A stretch of 64,000 nt of DNA. Source: Verrucomicrobiota bacterium. GTDB lineage: Bacteria; Chlamydiota; Chlamydiia; Chlamydiales; Rhabdochlamydiaceae. Under the pieces are notes generated by a model that saw only the letters and a list, made by a program, of their open reading frames with translations, did no database searches and was not told where the DNA came from. Below, in pieces: positions 46,210-55,657 of the stretch (positions within the stretch are counted from its first letter, which is position 1; every line of letters begins with the position of its first letter). The DNA lies in NCBI GenBank assembly GCA_018240065.1, contig JAFEGH010000007.1, positions 248,001-312,000 on the forward strand, in the 5' to 3' direction. Position numbers and translations under genes: made by a program.

Positions 46210-46572
46210 ATGGAATCGGAAAAGATGTCAATGGCGGCTGAAAAACTCAAACTTGGGTATCCGGGAAGGCATATCTTCCTCTGCTGCGACCAGACGGCGG
46301 CCAAATGCTGCCAGAAAGAAGCCGGCCTCATCTCCTGGGACTATCTGAAACGGCGCATCGAGGAAATCAACGCACAGGGGACTGTCCATCTGTGGCGCAC
46401 CAAGGCCAACTGCCTGCGCGTCTGTGCTAAAGGGCCGATCGCCGTCGTCTATCCGGAAGGCGTATGGTACCACTCTTGCACGCCTGAGGTCCTCGAAAAA
46501 ATCCTTCTGGAGCACCTGATCGGCGGAAAAATCGTCCAGGAATACGCCATCAATGCCGGGTGTCCTCAATGA
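46210..46572 (+). CDS. Thioredoxin-like [2Fe-2S] ferredoxin
   Basis: A 120-residue protein of the thioredoxin-fold 2Fe-2S ferredoxin family. The cluster ligands are likely in [14 protein letters not shown] (about 21-34) and [24 protein letters not shown] (about 65-88), in the C(x)7-12C ... CxxxC pattern. The fold shuttles electrons or stabilises redox partners. Its stop overlaps the start of the methionine aminopeptidase gene by an ATGA junction, so the two are co-translated. Start ATG 46210 was used; a second ATG 5 codons later is possible. Confidence 0.82.
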   Translation: MESEKMSMAAEKLKLGYPGRHIFLCCDQTAAKCCQKEAGLISWDYLKRRIEEINAQGTVHLWRTKANCLRVCAKGPIAVVYPEGVWYHSCTPEVLEKILLEHLIGGKIVQEYAINAGCPQ

Positions 46573-47462
46573 ATGAACAGTACAAAAAAGATTTTATCCA
46601 CGCCGGATCCATCGCAAGAAAGACCCGCGCCTTCGGGAAATCGCTCATCAGGCCAGGCGCCTCCTACAACGCAGTGATCGATCAGATCAACGCCAAAATC
46701 AAAGAACTTGGCGCCATCCCTGCCTTCCCTCCCCAAATCGCCCTGGATAACGTCGCCGCGCACTATTTGCCTCATCCCGGAACCGACATCACGTTTTCCA
46801 GGGAACTCGTCAAACTCGACGTCGGCATCTGTTGCAACGGGGCTATCGGCGACTGCGCCGTGACCATCGATCTTTCCGGCAAGCACCAATCTCTTATCGA
46901 TGCGGCGGAAGCCGCCCTCCTCAATGCCGAGCGCAGCATCAAAGTCGGCCTTCCGATCCGGGAAATTGGAGCGATCATCGAATCGACCATTGCCTCGTTC
47001 GGATTAAAACCGGTGAGGAATCTCTGCGGACATGGCCTCGGCCGCTACAAAATCCATACCGCCCCCTCAATCCCCAACTGCGACGACAGGTCGTCGAGTG
47101 TGATCAAACCGGGCATGACCTTTGCGATCGAGCCATTCGTGACCAATGGAAAAGGGTTGATCTATGAATCGGGCAATCCAATGATTTTCTCCTTCCTCAA
47201 GGAGGGTCCCGTCCAAAATAAGTACGCCGGACTCGCGCTCAAAAAGATCCATGCCTTTAAAGGACTCCCCTTCTCCATGCACGACCTTCTCAGCGATGAG
47301 CTCTCCCTCATCGAGGTCAAACTTGCCTTAAGCGAACTGACGACATTGGGGATAATCGCAGGATATCCTCCGCTGATCGAAGAAGGGCGCGGCATGGTCG
47401 CACAGGCGGAGAACTCCGTCCTTGTCGATAAAAGCGGCCAGGTCTTCATCACCACCCGATAA
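46569..47462 (+). CDS. Methionine aminopeptidase, archaeal (type II-like)
   Basis: A 297-residue M24A methionine aminopeptidase of the archaeal type. It removes the N-terminal Met of nascent proteins, using two metal ions. Visible signatures are [24 protein letters not shown] (two Asp ligands), [20 protein letters not shown] (His ligand, type II insert), [10 protein letters not shown] (Glu) and AQAENSVLV (Glu). The YKIH-SIPN segment and the roughly 60-residue insertion before the last Glu are archaeal/eukaryotic features. Bacteria normally have the type I enzyme. The ATG at 46569 overlaps the ferredoxin stop; a GTG at 46560 is less likely. Acquisition by transfer is likely. Confidence 0.87.
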   Translation: MNEQYKKDFIHAGSIARKTRAFGKSLIRPGASYNAVIDQINAKIKELGAIPAFPPQIALDNVAAHYLPHPGTDITFSRELVKLDVGICCNGAIGDCAVTIDLSGKHQSLIDAAEAALLNAERSIKVGLPIREIGAIIESTIASFGLKPVRNLCGHGLGRYKIHTAPSIPNCDDRSSSVIKPGMTFAIEPFVTNGKGLIYESGNPMIFSFLKEGPVQNKYAGLALKKIHAFKGLPFSMHDLLSDELSLIEVKLALSELTTLGIIAGYPPLIEEGRGMVAQAENSVLVDKSGQVFITTR

Positions 47463-47528
47463 TCTTCCTTTACAATCTCCCTCTTGTTCCAGTAGAAGGA
47501 AATGAACTGCCTGTCATGAGGGGGGAAA

Positions 47529-47861
47529 GTGGATCTCAAGAGCCGTTTTGCTAACCTAAATTACAAACAGATCGCCGGGATCATCGTCCTGATCGGAGGA
47601 ATCGTTTTATTCTTCCTGACCGTCAACGCGACGAAAAAAATCGCCGATGCGACTACCCTCTCCCAAAGTATCAGCAATTACTTTGAGCACAATCCCGACT
47701 GGAACCCGATCATCAAGTTCTTCGGCGGCAAGGCCCAGGAAAAAATCACCTACTACAGCACGATGGTCCTGTTGATCCAGATCGGAAGCGTCGTTCTGAC
47801 TGCGCTTGGCGCCGTCATGATCGTTCTATTCAGAAAGAAAAACACCCCCGGAGGAAAATGA
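47529..47861 (+). CDS. Small two-helix membrane protein (DUF3185-like)
   Basis: A 110-residue inner-membrane protein with two hydrophobic helices (about 15-33, AGIIVLIGGIVLFFLTVNA, and about 78-100, MVLLIQIGSVVLTALGAVMI) and a basic tail. It resembles DUF3185-type proteins. The start is GTG with a GGGGGAAA ribosome site. The next small membrane protein starts inside its stop (ATGA), so the two are coupled. No function is known. Confidence 0.7.
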   Translation: MDLKSRFANLNYKQIAGIIVLIGGIVLFFLTVNATKKIADATTLSQSISNYFEHNPDWNPIIKFFGGKAQEKITYYSTMVLLIQIGSVVLTALGAVMIVLFRKKNTPGGK

Positions 47862-47998
47862 TTGAGATCCACCCTATGGTCTATCCCATCTTCGCGCTGA
47901 TATCGGGCATTCTGATCCTGATCTTCCCGCCAATCCTCAATTTTATCGTCGCAATCTACCTGATCATCATCGGCACTTTAGGTCTGATCGCGCACTGA
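47858..47998 (+). CDS. Tiny membrane protein (DUF3096-like)
   Basis: A 46-residue hydrophobic protein, MIEIHPMVYPIFALISGILI continuing into PPILNFIVAIYLIIIGTLGL, with two short membrane helices. It resembles the DUF3096 family of small bacterial membrane proteins. The ATG overlaps the stop of the preceding gene by four bases, and GGAGGAAA precedes it. Role unknown. Confidence 0.75.
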   Translation: MIEIHPMVYPIFALISGILILIFPPILNFIVAIYLIIIGTLGLIAH

Positions 47999-48057
47999 AG
48001 AGTTGGAAGGATTTTTAAGTTCAGGTATCATTGATAAAACCTTTAATGAGGATATCA

Positions 48058-48453
48058 ATGTTCGATCCCAAGAAAGTACTTGAAATCGCCACCACGTCAA
48101 AAGCGGAAAAATGGCCGTACCCAAAGACCTTTCATGCGTTATTGGAAGCAGGCGTCGAATCCTACGAAGTGGATGTGGCGACGCACCGGATTGTCTATTT
48201 TGGCGATGACAAGCGCCTTGTCGAAGAGCCTCCCGCCGGATTTCAGAACCTTCCCATCGCTGACAAATGGAACCCTCAAGGCGTCAAAGACGCCATCGAG
48301 TTCAATCGCAATGTGACTCCCGATTATCAGGTCTTTCTTAAAGGGATCTCGTCGTCGGGCGTCATCGCTTACCGGGTCGATATGCATAAAAAGCACATCT
48401 CCTATCTCGGTAGAGAGAAGGGCCAGGAATACGCGGAAAAACTCCCCTTCTAA
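48058..48453 (+). CDS. DUF1398-family protein
   Basis: A 131-residue cytoplasmic protein that matches DUF1398 (YbcV-like): an N-terminal helical HALLEAGVESYEVDVATHRI block and a C-terminal SSSGVIAYRVDMHKKHISYLG. These proteins have no assigned reaction. The ATG at 48058 follows GAGG; the upstream ATG at 48031 has no ribosome site. It stands alone between the small membrane proteins and the convergent 2H-like gene. Confidence 0.8.
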   Translation: MFDPKKVLEIATTSKAEKWPYPKTFHALLEAGVESYEVDVATHRIVYFGDDKRLVEEPPAGFQNLPIADKWNPQGVKDAIEFNRNVTPDYQVFLKGISSSGVIAYRVDMHKKHISYLGREKGQEYAEKLPF

Positions 48454-48498
48454 CAGGCCAAGGGCGCAAGACGCGCCCTTGCCTCTTTGGGAACGGGG

Positions 48499-49083
48499 TC
48501 AAGCCGCTTCTGCGGCATGTTCTGCTGGAACTTCGACAGGTTGGGCCTTGCCAGGGACCTGGGTTCCTATCGTGATGTGGAAATCATGTCCTTTGAGCTT
48601 GGGAGACAGCCCGTAGCTCATCCGAAGCTTCTCCAGCTCGGGAGCGTCGACGGCAATCAGCCACAGCTTCTTCATTTTATTATCTTTGTTGAGTTTGACC
48701 GTGCGCAGCTGCATCACTGCGAAGGTATACTCTTGTCCGAGCTCTTTGATCTCCCAGATCTCATGTTCGATCTGCTCATTCTCGTACATGACGCTGATGT
48801 GCGCCCCAATCCCCTTCTTGCTCATGTAATGGCGCGGAGGGACTATCCTGCCAGGGACGTCGATCAACGGAAGGAGCTCGCCGATGAAGTCATTGGAAAC
48901 CTCGACATAGAGGTATCCGTTTTCCTTTTGCTTCAGGACCCCCCTGTGCTCAATCATTTCAGCCTTTTCGAGAACCTTAGGCTGGAACTCAATCTGATAA
49001 TCCCCGGCGGATGCCGCAGAGGTAACGAATACAGCCGCTAAAATTGCAGCAGTAAAAAAACTTCGGATAACACTTTTAATCAT
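48499..49083 (-). CDS. Exported 2H phosphoesterase-like protein
   Basis: A 194-residue protein with a signal peptide (MIKSVIRSFFTAAILAAVFVTSAASA). The mature part carries two H-x-(S/T) motifs, His95-Ile-Ser (IGAHISVMY) and His169-Ile-Thr (HDFHITIGT), 74 residues apart, which is the 2H phosphoesterase (LigT/CPDase) hallmark. The family cleaves 2',3'-cyclic phosphates or ligates RNA. Export would put it outside the RNA pool of the bacterium. The start ATG at 49083 has a perfect AAGGAG 7 bases before it, unlike the GTG at 49089. A host or environmental cyclic phosphate or nucleotide target is inferred. Confidence 0.75.
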   Translation of the reverse strand: MIKSVIRSFFTAAILAAVFVTSAASAGDYQIEFQPKVLEKAEMIEHRGVLKQKENGYLYVEVSNDFIGELLPLIDVPGRIVPPRHYMSKKGIGAHISVMYENEQIEHEIWEIKELGQEYTFAVMQLRTVKLNKDNKMKKLWLIAVDAPELEKLRMSYGLSPKLKGHDFHITIGTQVPGKAQPVEVPAEHAAEAA

Positions 49084-49215
49084 AACCACACTCCTTTGGA
49101 AAAAGGTTATCCTGTGAAAGATTAGTTAATTTCTAAATCCACTACAATTGAAATGATCTTTTGAAAAATGATATATGGAAAGCAATCTTAAAAAAACTCC
49201 CTTAATGGAGAGTTC

Positions 49216-50961
49216 GTGGACAAAAGTCAGATCGCCAAAATCTTCGAAGAGATCGCCGTCCTCCTGGAACTCAAAGGAGAAAATCCGTTCCGCATCCGCG
49301 CTTACCGCAACGCCGCCCGGACGATCCTCAACTTGGAGAGCGATCTTGAAGAGAGAGTGCGGCAGGGCACGCTCACCGAGCTGGAAGGGATCGGCGACGA
49401 CCTTGCGGACAAGATTAAGACGATGGTGTTAAAAGGCAGACTCCCCTTCTATGAAAAACTCAAGAAATCGATTCCCACAGGCGTGCTGGACATGATGCAG
49501 GTCCACGGACTTGGCGGCAAAAAGATCAAGATGATCTACGAGAAGCTCAAGATCAAATCGATCGCCGCCCTCAAAGAGGCCTGTGAGAAAGGCAAACTTT
49601 CCAGGCTGAAAGGATTCGGGCCGAAGACGGAACAGAACATCCTCGACTCGCTAGAGCACATGCAGACCTATCAGAAGCGCAGGTGCTGGTGGGAAGCGAT
49701 GCAGATCGCCGCACCTATCCTCGATGCGCTGCGTAAACTCAAAGGGGTCAGGAAAGTGGAAATCGCAGGGAGTATGCGGCGCAAGATGGAAACGATCGGC
49801 GACCTCGACTTTTTAGTGGGCTCTTCAAATCCCGGCCCTATCATGAAATGGTTCACTACACAGCCTTTTGTCGCAAGAGTGCTTGGAAAAGGAGAAACGA
49901 AAGCCAGCGTCAAACTCGAGGGCGGCATGCAGGCCGACCTGCGCATCGTCCCCGAGAAACAATATGGGTTCGCCCTTGCCTATTTCACCGGCTCCAAGGA
50001 GCACAACATCGAAATGCGCCAGCGGGCGATCAAACGGGGCTGGACGTTGAGCGAATATGGCCTTAATTCCGTGAATCAACGACGCAAAGGTCCTTTCGCC
50101 TCTGCAAAAAAACCGGTCACCGAAAAAGAGATCTTCCATGCGCTCGGGCTCTCCTACATCGAACCGGAACTGCGTGAAAATTGCGGAGAGTTCGAGGCTG
50201 GAGAAAAACACCGGCTTCCAATTCTCGTCAAGGAAACGGACATCCGAGGCGCGTTTCACAACCACACCACCGCGTCCGATGGCAGGTCTTCTCTCAAAGA
50301 GATGGTCGCCGCCGCACAGAAGCTCCGCTGGGAGTACATCGGGATCGCCGACCACTCCAAGTCCAGCTTCCAGGCCAACGGCCTCTCAGAAGAGCGCCTG
50401 ATGAAGCAACTGACGGAAATCCGCCGTCTCAATGCGTCGAAACAATTCCGTCCCTACATCTTCGCCGGCGTCGAATGCGACATCCTTCCAAACGGCGCCC
50501 TCGATTTTCCCGACCGCGTCCTGAAAAAACTCGACTATGTGGTCATCTCTGTGCACAACGCTCTTTCCCAAGACGAAAAAACGATGACGAAGAGGATCAT
50601 CCGCGCCATCGAGAATCCCTACAGCACCATGCTCGGCCACGCGACCGGACGCCTGCTTCTTCGCCGGGAGCCTTACAAAGTCAACCTGAATAAAGTGATC
50701 GACGCGTGCATCGCCAACAACAAGATCATCGAGCTCAACGGCAACCCCATGCGGCTCGATATGGACTGGCGCCTCTGGCATGCGGCTTCAGAAAAGGGAC
50801 TGATGTGCTGCATCAATCCGGACGCCCACCACACAGACCACCTGCAGTTCTATCGCGCAGGCGTGAACATTGCCCGCAAAGGCTGGCTTGAGAAAGAGGA
50901 CGTGCTGAATACCCGCCCTCTCAAACAAGTGCAAAAATTCCTGAAAGAGATGAGAACATAG
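49216..50961 (+). CDS. polX: DNA polymerase X with PHP domain
   Basis: A 581-residue family X polymerase for DNA repair gap filling. Two helix-hairpin-helix motifs (about 55-62 and 95-102), then the nucleotidyltransferase core with AGSMRR (184-189) and GDLDFL giving Asp196 and Asp198, plus Asp241 in QADLRI. The C-terminal PHP phosphoesterase (about 340-570) shows FHNHTTASDG, ADHSKSS, GVECDILP, SVHNA, GHATGR and NPDAHHTD, so metal ligands for 3'-5' exonuclease activity look intact. The start is GTG at 49216 with GGAGAG just ahead. Full length, no truncation seen. Confidence 0.95.
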   Translation: MDKSQIAKIFEEIAVLLELKGENPFRIRAYRNAARTILNLESDLEERVRQGTLTELEGIGDDLADKIKTMVLKGRLPFYEKLKKSIPTGVLDMMQVHGLGGKKIKMIYEKLKIKSIAALKEACEKGKLSRLKGFGPKTEQNILDSLEHMQTYQKRRCWWEAMQIAAPILDALRKLKGVRKVEIAGSMRRKMETIGDLDFLVGSSNPGPIMKWFTTQPFVARVLGKGETKASVKLEGGMQADLRIVPEKQYGFALAYFTGSKEHNIEMRQRAIKRGWTLSEYGLNSVNQRRKGPFASAKKPVTEKEIFHALGLSYIEPELRENCGEFEAGEKHRLPILVKETDIRGAFHNHTTASDGRSSLKEMVAAAQKLRWEYIGIADHSKSSFQANGLSEERLMKQLTEIRRLNASKQFRPYIFAGVECDILPNGALDFPDRVLKKLDYVVISVHNALSQDEKTMTKRIIRAIENPYSTMLGHATGRLLLRREPYKVNLNKVIDACIANNKIIELNGNPMRLDMDWRLWHAASEKGLMCCINPDAHHTDHLQFYRAGVNIARKGWLEKEDVLNTRPLKQVQKFLKEMRT

Positions 50962-50971
50962 GAAGTCTCTC

Positions 50972-53038
50972 TTAAAAGAACCACTCGGCTCTGCCATCCA
51001 CTTTTTGATTCGAGATCTGCCCATTCAGCTCTGCGCTATAGCGCAGCGAAAAACTGAACCCGCTATCCAGCATGCAGCTTAAGTCGATGCCGGGAGAGAT
51101 CAGGTAGATCGGTTTGTTAAATGTGCGCACTTCAAATCCAAAAGGCTGTTTCTCGAATCGGGAATGATAATGGCGGATGCGGAGATACGCTTCGTTGATT
51201 CCGCTTAGCCAAATCGTCGGAGACCAGCAGCCGTTCTTTCCAAGGTGAAAGCTCCGTGTCAGGCTCAGCCCCAGTTCGGAGCGAAGCATGTTGGAGTGTC
51301 TGCTTTTGACAGCGAGGTTCAAATCTCCGGCTCCATGCTCATGGAACCCTTCCTGGTAGAGGTAGAGATAATCGACTGTGGCAAACGGTTTGAGATAATA
51401 GTGGGAAAGTTTGATGTCCCCGCCCCCGCCGATATGAGCGGTAAAGTCATATCCGCCTTTGCCGTGGCGCGCATGGCGATGGACAGTGGTATAATTGATG
51501 AAGCGCGACGCATGGAAGGAATCGACGCTTCCGATGAGGGAGGCTTCGAGATAGAGCGGCTCGCTCGAATAATCGGAATAGATCCCGAAATATCCCGTGT
51601 CCACGCTGCCATGCCCGCGATGCTTGTCCCAGTGGATCTCGGTCGAACTGTATCCACCGCCGGCCCCGATGAGGATGCCATTGGAGAAGCAGTAATTGAC
51701 GCCGGTCAGCACGCCGAGAGACTTGGCGTTGAAGCCGACCTGCTCTCCGATTTGGTCCTGATCGTAAAAGTAGCCGAAGGGCTGCACCCAGAGGCTGGCA
51801 TTCTTACAGCCGCAGTTTTGCTTAAGGTGCATACAGCAGATCTCTCCCATGTGGCGATCAAAGATGGATGCGACCATGCTGCTGGTGTTGGCGTTCAAGA
51901 GATCAAAAGCTCCGAAGATTGCGGGATGCAATTGGTCGAGCGCTTTTGTCAATTCGTTGTTGTCGAGGGGACCCATCGCATCGACGACATTGATCAGGTC
52001 TGAGTTAGGGATGTGTATAATTTCCTGAAGGTAGTTTAAAACCTGTTTGGGATTGTGGTGATGCACATTGGACAGAACCAGGATCGATTGATCTGTGACT
52101 TCCAGGACAACCGCATCCGGCTCATAAACTAGACTCATCTTGACAAACGAGGGAAGGTTGACTGTCGAGAAAGAAGGAGTAACCCCACCTGCCGCGCTAA
52201 GGATGGTGTATTGAGTTCCTTTCGCATATGCGCCAGGGTCTGCTACCACATTCACTGTGCCATCAAGCGAGGCTGTTCCTGTCGCAGCAAGAAAAGTCCT
52301 TCTTCCATTTCCTCCGATTTCGGTGTCAAACGCAGCGCCGGCGTTTTGTTGATAGTTGCCGCTGACTTGCAAAGGACCTAAAGGGGCGACGGTTCCATTG
52401 CTGACTACATCCCCCACCGATCCAAACCCTCCAAATAGGGCTCCCGAATCGACAGTGGTGGGGCCGGATAGCGATCCGCCGATCACAAGCAAATTTCCAC
52501 CGCTGACAATGGTTCCGCCAGTGAAGTTGTTCGCTGCGAACAAGGCAAACGTACCCGTCCCGGTCTTAGTCAAAGGTCCTGTACCCGTAATGCTGCCGTA
52601 GTAAAGCACATAGGAGCCGGGATCGGTCTGAATCGTCGCATCAGATGCTGTCAGAATAATTGGGTTCGTCAAGGTATCATGGAATGCAGGAAGAAACTCA
52701 AGAATACAGCCAATAGAAACAGGTCCAGTGCCCAGGCTGGAATGATTAGAGACCTGCACTGTGCCTGCTGTCAATGTCGTTCCACCGGAATATCCGTTAG
52801 GTGACAGCAGAGCGAGTGTACCGTCTCCTTGCACAGTCACAGAACCGCTGCCGACGATGACAGTGGGAGTGACTGTTCCTGTAGCGTGGTTGAAGATCAG
52901 AGCGCCGTTATTTGTCACAGCCCCATGATGTGGAAAGCTGTCGGAATTGAGAATTTCCAACGTGGAGCCCATCGGAATGGTTGTGACGCCGCCATACGTG
53001 TTTACGCCGGAAAACTGCAGGGCAAACATGCCTTTCAT
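50972..53038 (-). pseudogene. Autotransporter, C-terminal half (beta-domain), out of frame with its N-terminal half
   Basis: A 688-codon frame that continues the gene at 53035-55305 in another reading frame. It holds PATR-type beta-strand repeats (NTYGGVTT, NGYSGGTTL, NNFTGGTI) and, in the last 280 residues, a classical autotransporter beta-domain from SLWVQPFGYFYDQDQIGEQV to a terminal EWFF. Taken alone it has no signal peptide, so its barrel could not reach the outer membrane. The first ATG overlaps the stop of the N-terminal part (ATGA). A single large autotransporter, about 1,440 residues, broken by a frameshift is the best reading. Assembly error, re-initiation and slippage are alternatives. 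Confidence 0.75.
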
Positions 53039-55305
53039 GTGGTCGTGCGAGTGCCCGAGATCGTGACGGATCCTGAACCAGTGATCATTCCGGAATAGGC
53101 GGGATCGGCATCGGTCGGCGCCAGGATCAGGGATCCGAGAGAACCGATGCTGATGTTGGAGCTTGCGGGAAGACTTCCCGCCAAATTGGTCTGCAGGGTT
53201 GTATTGCTGCCGATGCTGGTCGAACCGGCATAGGTGCTGGTTCCGGAAAGTTGGACGATCCCTCCGCCGAGGACAGACAAAGAGCCCCCTCCGCTGAAAT
53301 TACCCGTGAATGTCGCATTGACGCCAGGTTGCGCATTGATCGTCCCGGTGCTGGCCGCAGACAGGACTACTGAAGGTGAGCCTATTGTATTGGCCGCAAA
53401 TGCAGGGAGCAGCTTGAGGGAACTTGTCCCGTTGAAAGTCAAGACTCCGCTTGTGCTGCCAAGTGCGCCGGGAGCTGCAATTTGCAGATTTCCATTAGTG
53501 ATCGTCGTCCCGCCCATGTAATTGTTGCCAGAATTGGCCAGATAGACCGTTCCCGGACCGCTTACTGTAAGAGCGCCAGCGCCGGTCACTTGTCCGTCAA
53601 ATTCCGCAACTCCGCCGGCCTGTGCCGCATTCAGTCCCCCATTTCCAGCGCCTAAAGTCACGGTGCGGCTCGTCGTGAGATTGTTGACAGCCTGTAATGT
53701 TCCATTGTCTAGCGTCAGGTTGCTGGCGCTATTGCCCAAATTCCCATTGTTTTGAACTGCGAGCGTTCCACCGGAATTCACTGTGGTCATTCCATTGTAT
53801 GTATTCGCGCCCGAGAGTGTCAAAACACCTGATCCTTGTACGGTGATCCCATTGCCGGCGATCAGGTTGTCGGAGTCCAAGGTCGAAGACAGCGCGACAG
53901 GGCGGGACACATTAAAAGTCAGTGTGCCGCTGGATGCTAAAAAAAGATCGGGGCCGTAGGTCGCTGTCGCAGGATTTCCTGCGGATGCGCCATTATTTCC
54001 CGCCGCCCCACCTGTGACAGTGTTTCCGGAGATGGGAGCGCTGCTGCCGCTCGCGCCATAATTAATGGTGAGGGTTCCCCCCTGGCGGACAAATACCGCG
54101 CCGCCAAGACCTGCGCCCCCGCCGCCGCCGCCGCTTGCCAAACCGGTTCCTACACCGCTGGCTCCTCCTCCAAAACCTGGAGTCGGCGACCCTACTCCCG
54201 CACCTCCTCCAGCTCCAGCTCCAAATCCCCCGCTTCCTCCAGCGCCTCCCGTATTGACAAGCGAATCCCCAGAAGCTCCTGCGCCGCCGCCTCCTCCTCC
54301 ATATCCCCCCAAGCCTCCAGCGGAAGTTCCCGGGAAAGCAATTCCTGCGCTCCCTCCTCCTCCACCACCTCCTCCAAAATCCGCTCCTGCGCCGCCATTT
54401 CCTCCTTGATTTGAACCGCCTTCGCCTCCGCCTCCGCCTCCGCCGCTGAATGCCAACGTTCCTGGTCCACCAGGACCGCCACCAGCCACTATCCCTCCAG
54501 GACCTGCCGTGCCTCCTCCAGGGCCTCCGCCAGTTCCTCCATTGCCCCCGATCCCCCCTGATCCCGCCTGGCCCGCAATTCCAGGAGTCGACCCGCCGCC
54601 TCCACCCCCGCCGCCGGCAGCAAGCTGCATGACTGCGGACGCTCCTCCTGCTCCGCCTGCACCTGAATTACTCGCTGCCGTGAGTTGGTTGAAACCTCCT
54701 CCTCCTCCTCCTCCCGCGCCTCGAAAAGCTCCAGCGCCCGAAGTGGTTCCTCCATTGCCACCGGCTCCACCAATTGCAGCGTTCCCATTGAACGTCACAT
54801 CCGTGATTGTGACTGTCGCGCCCGTGTTCACAAAGAGCCCGGCTCCCGCGCCAAGCCCCCCGCCGCCTCCAGCCCCGCCATGGAGTCCATCGCTCACATT
54901 GCTTCCCCCAGGGCCTCCCTTGGCGCTTGCGCCGGTGATGTTGATCGTGTTGATCGAGATGGTCCCTGTCTGCGCCATGAAGACCTGGTTGCCGCCTCCG
55001 TTGATGTTGATCGGAACGCCAGTGTTATTGACGGTGATCGTCCCTGCAGTCGGGTTCAAAGGCGGAAGGTTGCTTAGAAGGGTAATCGTGGAATTGGCGG
55101 GAAGGTTAAATGTGATCGTTCCGCCGCCAGCGTTGGCAGTTGCGATCGCGGCGCGCAAGGTATTTCCTACGGAATCGCTCGTCGTGTCCACGATGGCATT
55201 CGTTGCGAGCACTTGTGAATAACAGCATAAAGAAGAAATCAGCGTCAGCGCTTTGATGAATGATGGCGCTATTGTGCGCTTTTGCATCGGGTACGGGATG
55301 CGCAT
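53035..55305 (-). pseudogene. Autotransporter, N-terminal half (glycine-rich passenger)
   Basis: A 756-codon frame with a signal peptide (KALTLISSLCCYSQVLA before TNAIVDTTSD) from the ATG at 55305, which has GGAG five bases ahead; an earlier start at 55479 would bury the signal. Residues about 80-170 look like the CSLREA/beta-helix start, residues about 180-460 are an extremely Gly-rich tract (GGAGGxGG repeats), and the end has PATR repeats (ANTYNGMTTV, NNYMGGTTI, STYAGSTSI). It stops at TGA, 53035-53037, inside a PATR repeat (GSGSVTISGTRTTT), just where the next frame picks up (MFALQFSGVNTYGG). So the passenger is cut from its beta-domain by a frameshift. Confidence 0.75.
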
Positions 55306-55657
55306 GGCGGCTCCAGAATTGACAAATGACCTTACACTTCCATATAGACATTCATTCGATATTAATCCAGGCAGGAGACAATGCGGTAGTGCATGATAGA
55401 ATGCAGATCGCATGAGTTGCATGCGACCAATGAAAATGATAGTAGCCTCAAATGCTATTGTAGAGGCAGAAATTCCCATTCAATATTGCGCACCAATACC
55501 CTCACATGCCTATGTGAGCAAACATTTGTTGTGGTTTTTTGCAGCATTCTTTACACTCCGACGATTTATAAAAGGTATTTTAAAAACACGTGCTAGTGTC
55601 AGTTTTGCGCTCGTAGCGCGCTCATATTTCGTCATCTAAAACTTAAGAGAATTATTC
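55306..55657. other. Divergent spacer upstream of the autotransporter and glycan genes
   Basis: A 352-base spacer with no recognised gene. A short frame on the plus strand at 55393-55639 has unlikely composition. AT-rich stretches near 55355 and 55570 may hold the two divergent promoters, but no confident -35/-10 pair was assigned. Confidence 0.4.

Noticed and set aside
51245..52003. 252-codon frame on the plus strand
   Set aside because: Antisense to the autotransporter beta-domain; no ribosome site and no recognisable domain.
54000..54900. Possible CRISPR-like or tandem repeat array
   Set aside because: The repeats are irregular in length and code for Gly-rich protein in frame; there are no constant repeats with unique spacers.
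54065..55222. Proline-rich frames on the plus strand
   Set aside because: They are antisense to the glycine-rich passenger; poly-Pro is just the complement of Gly codons.
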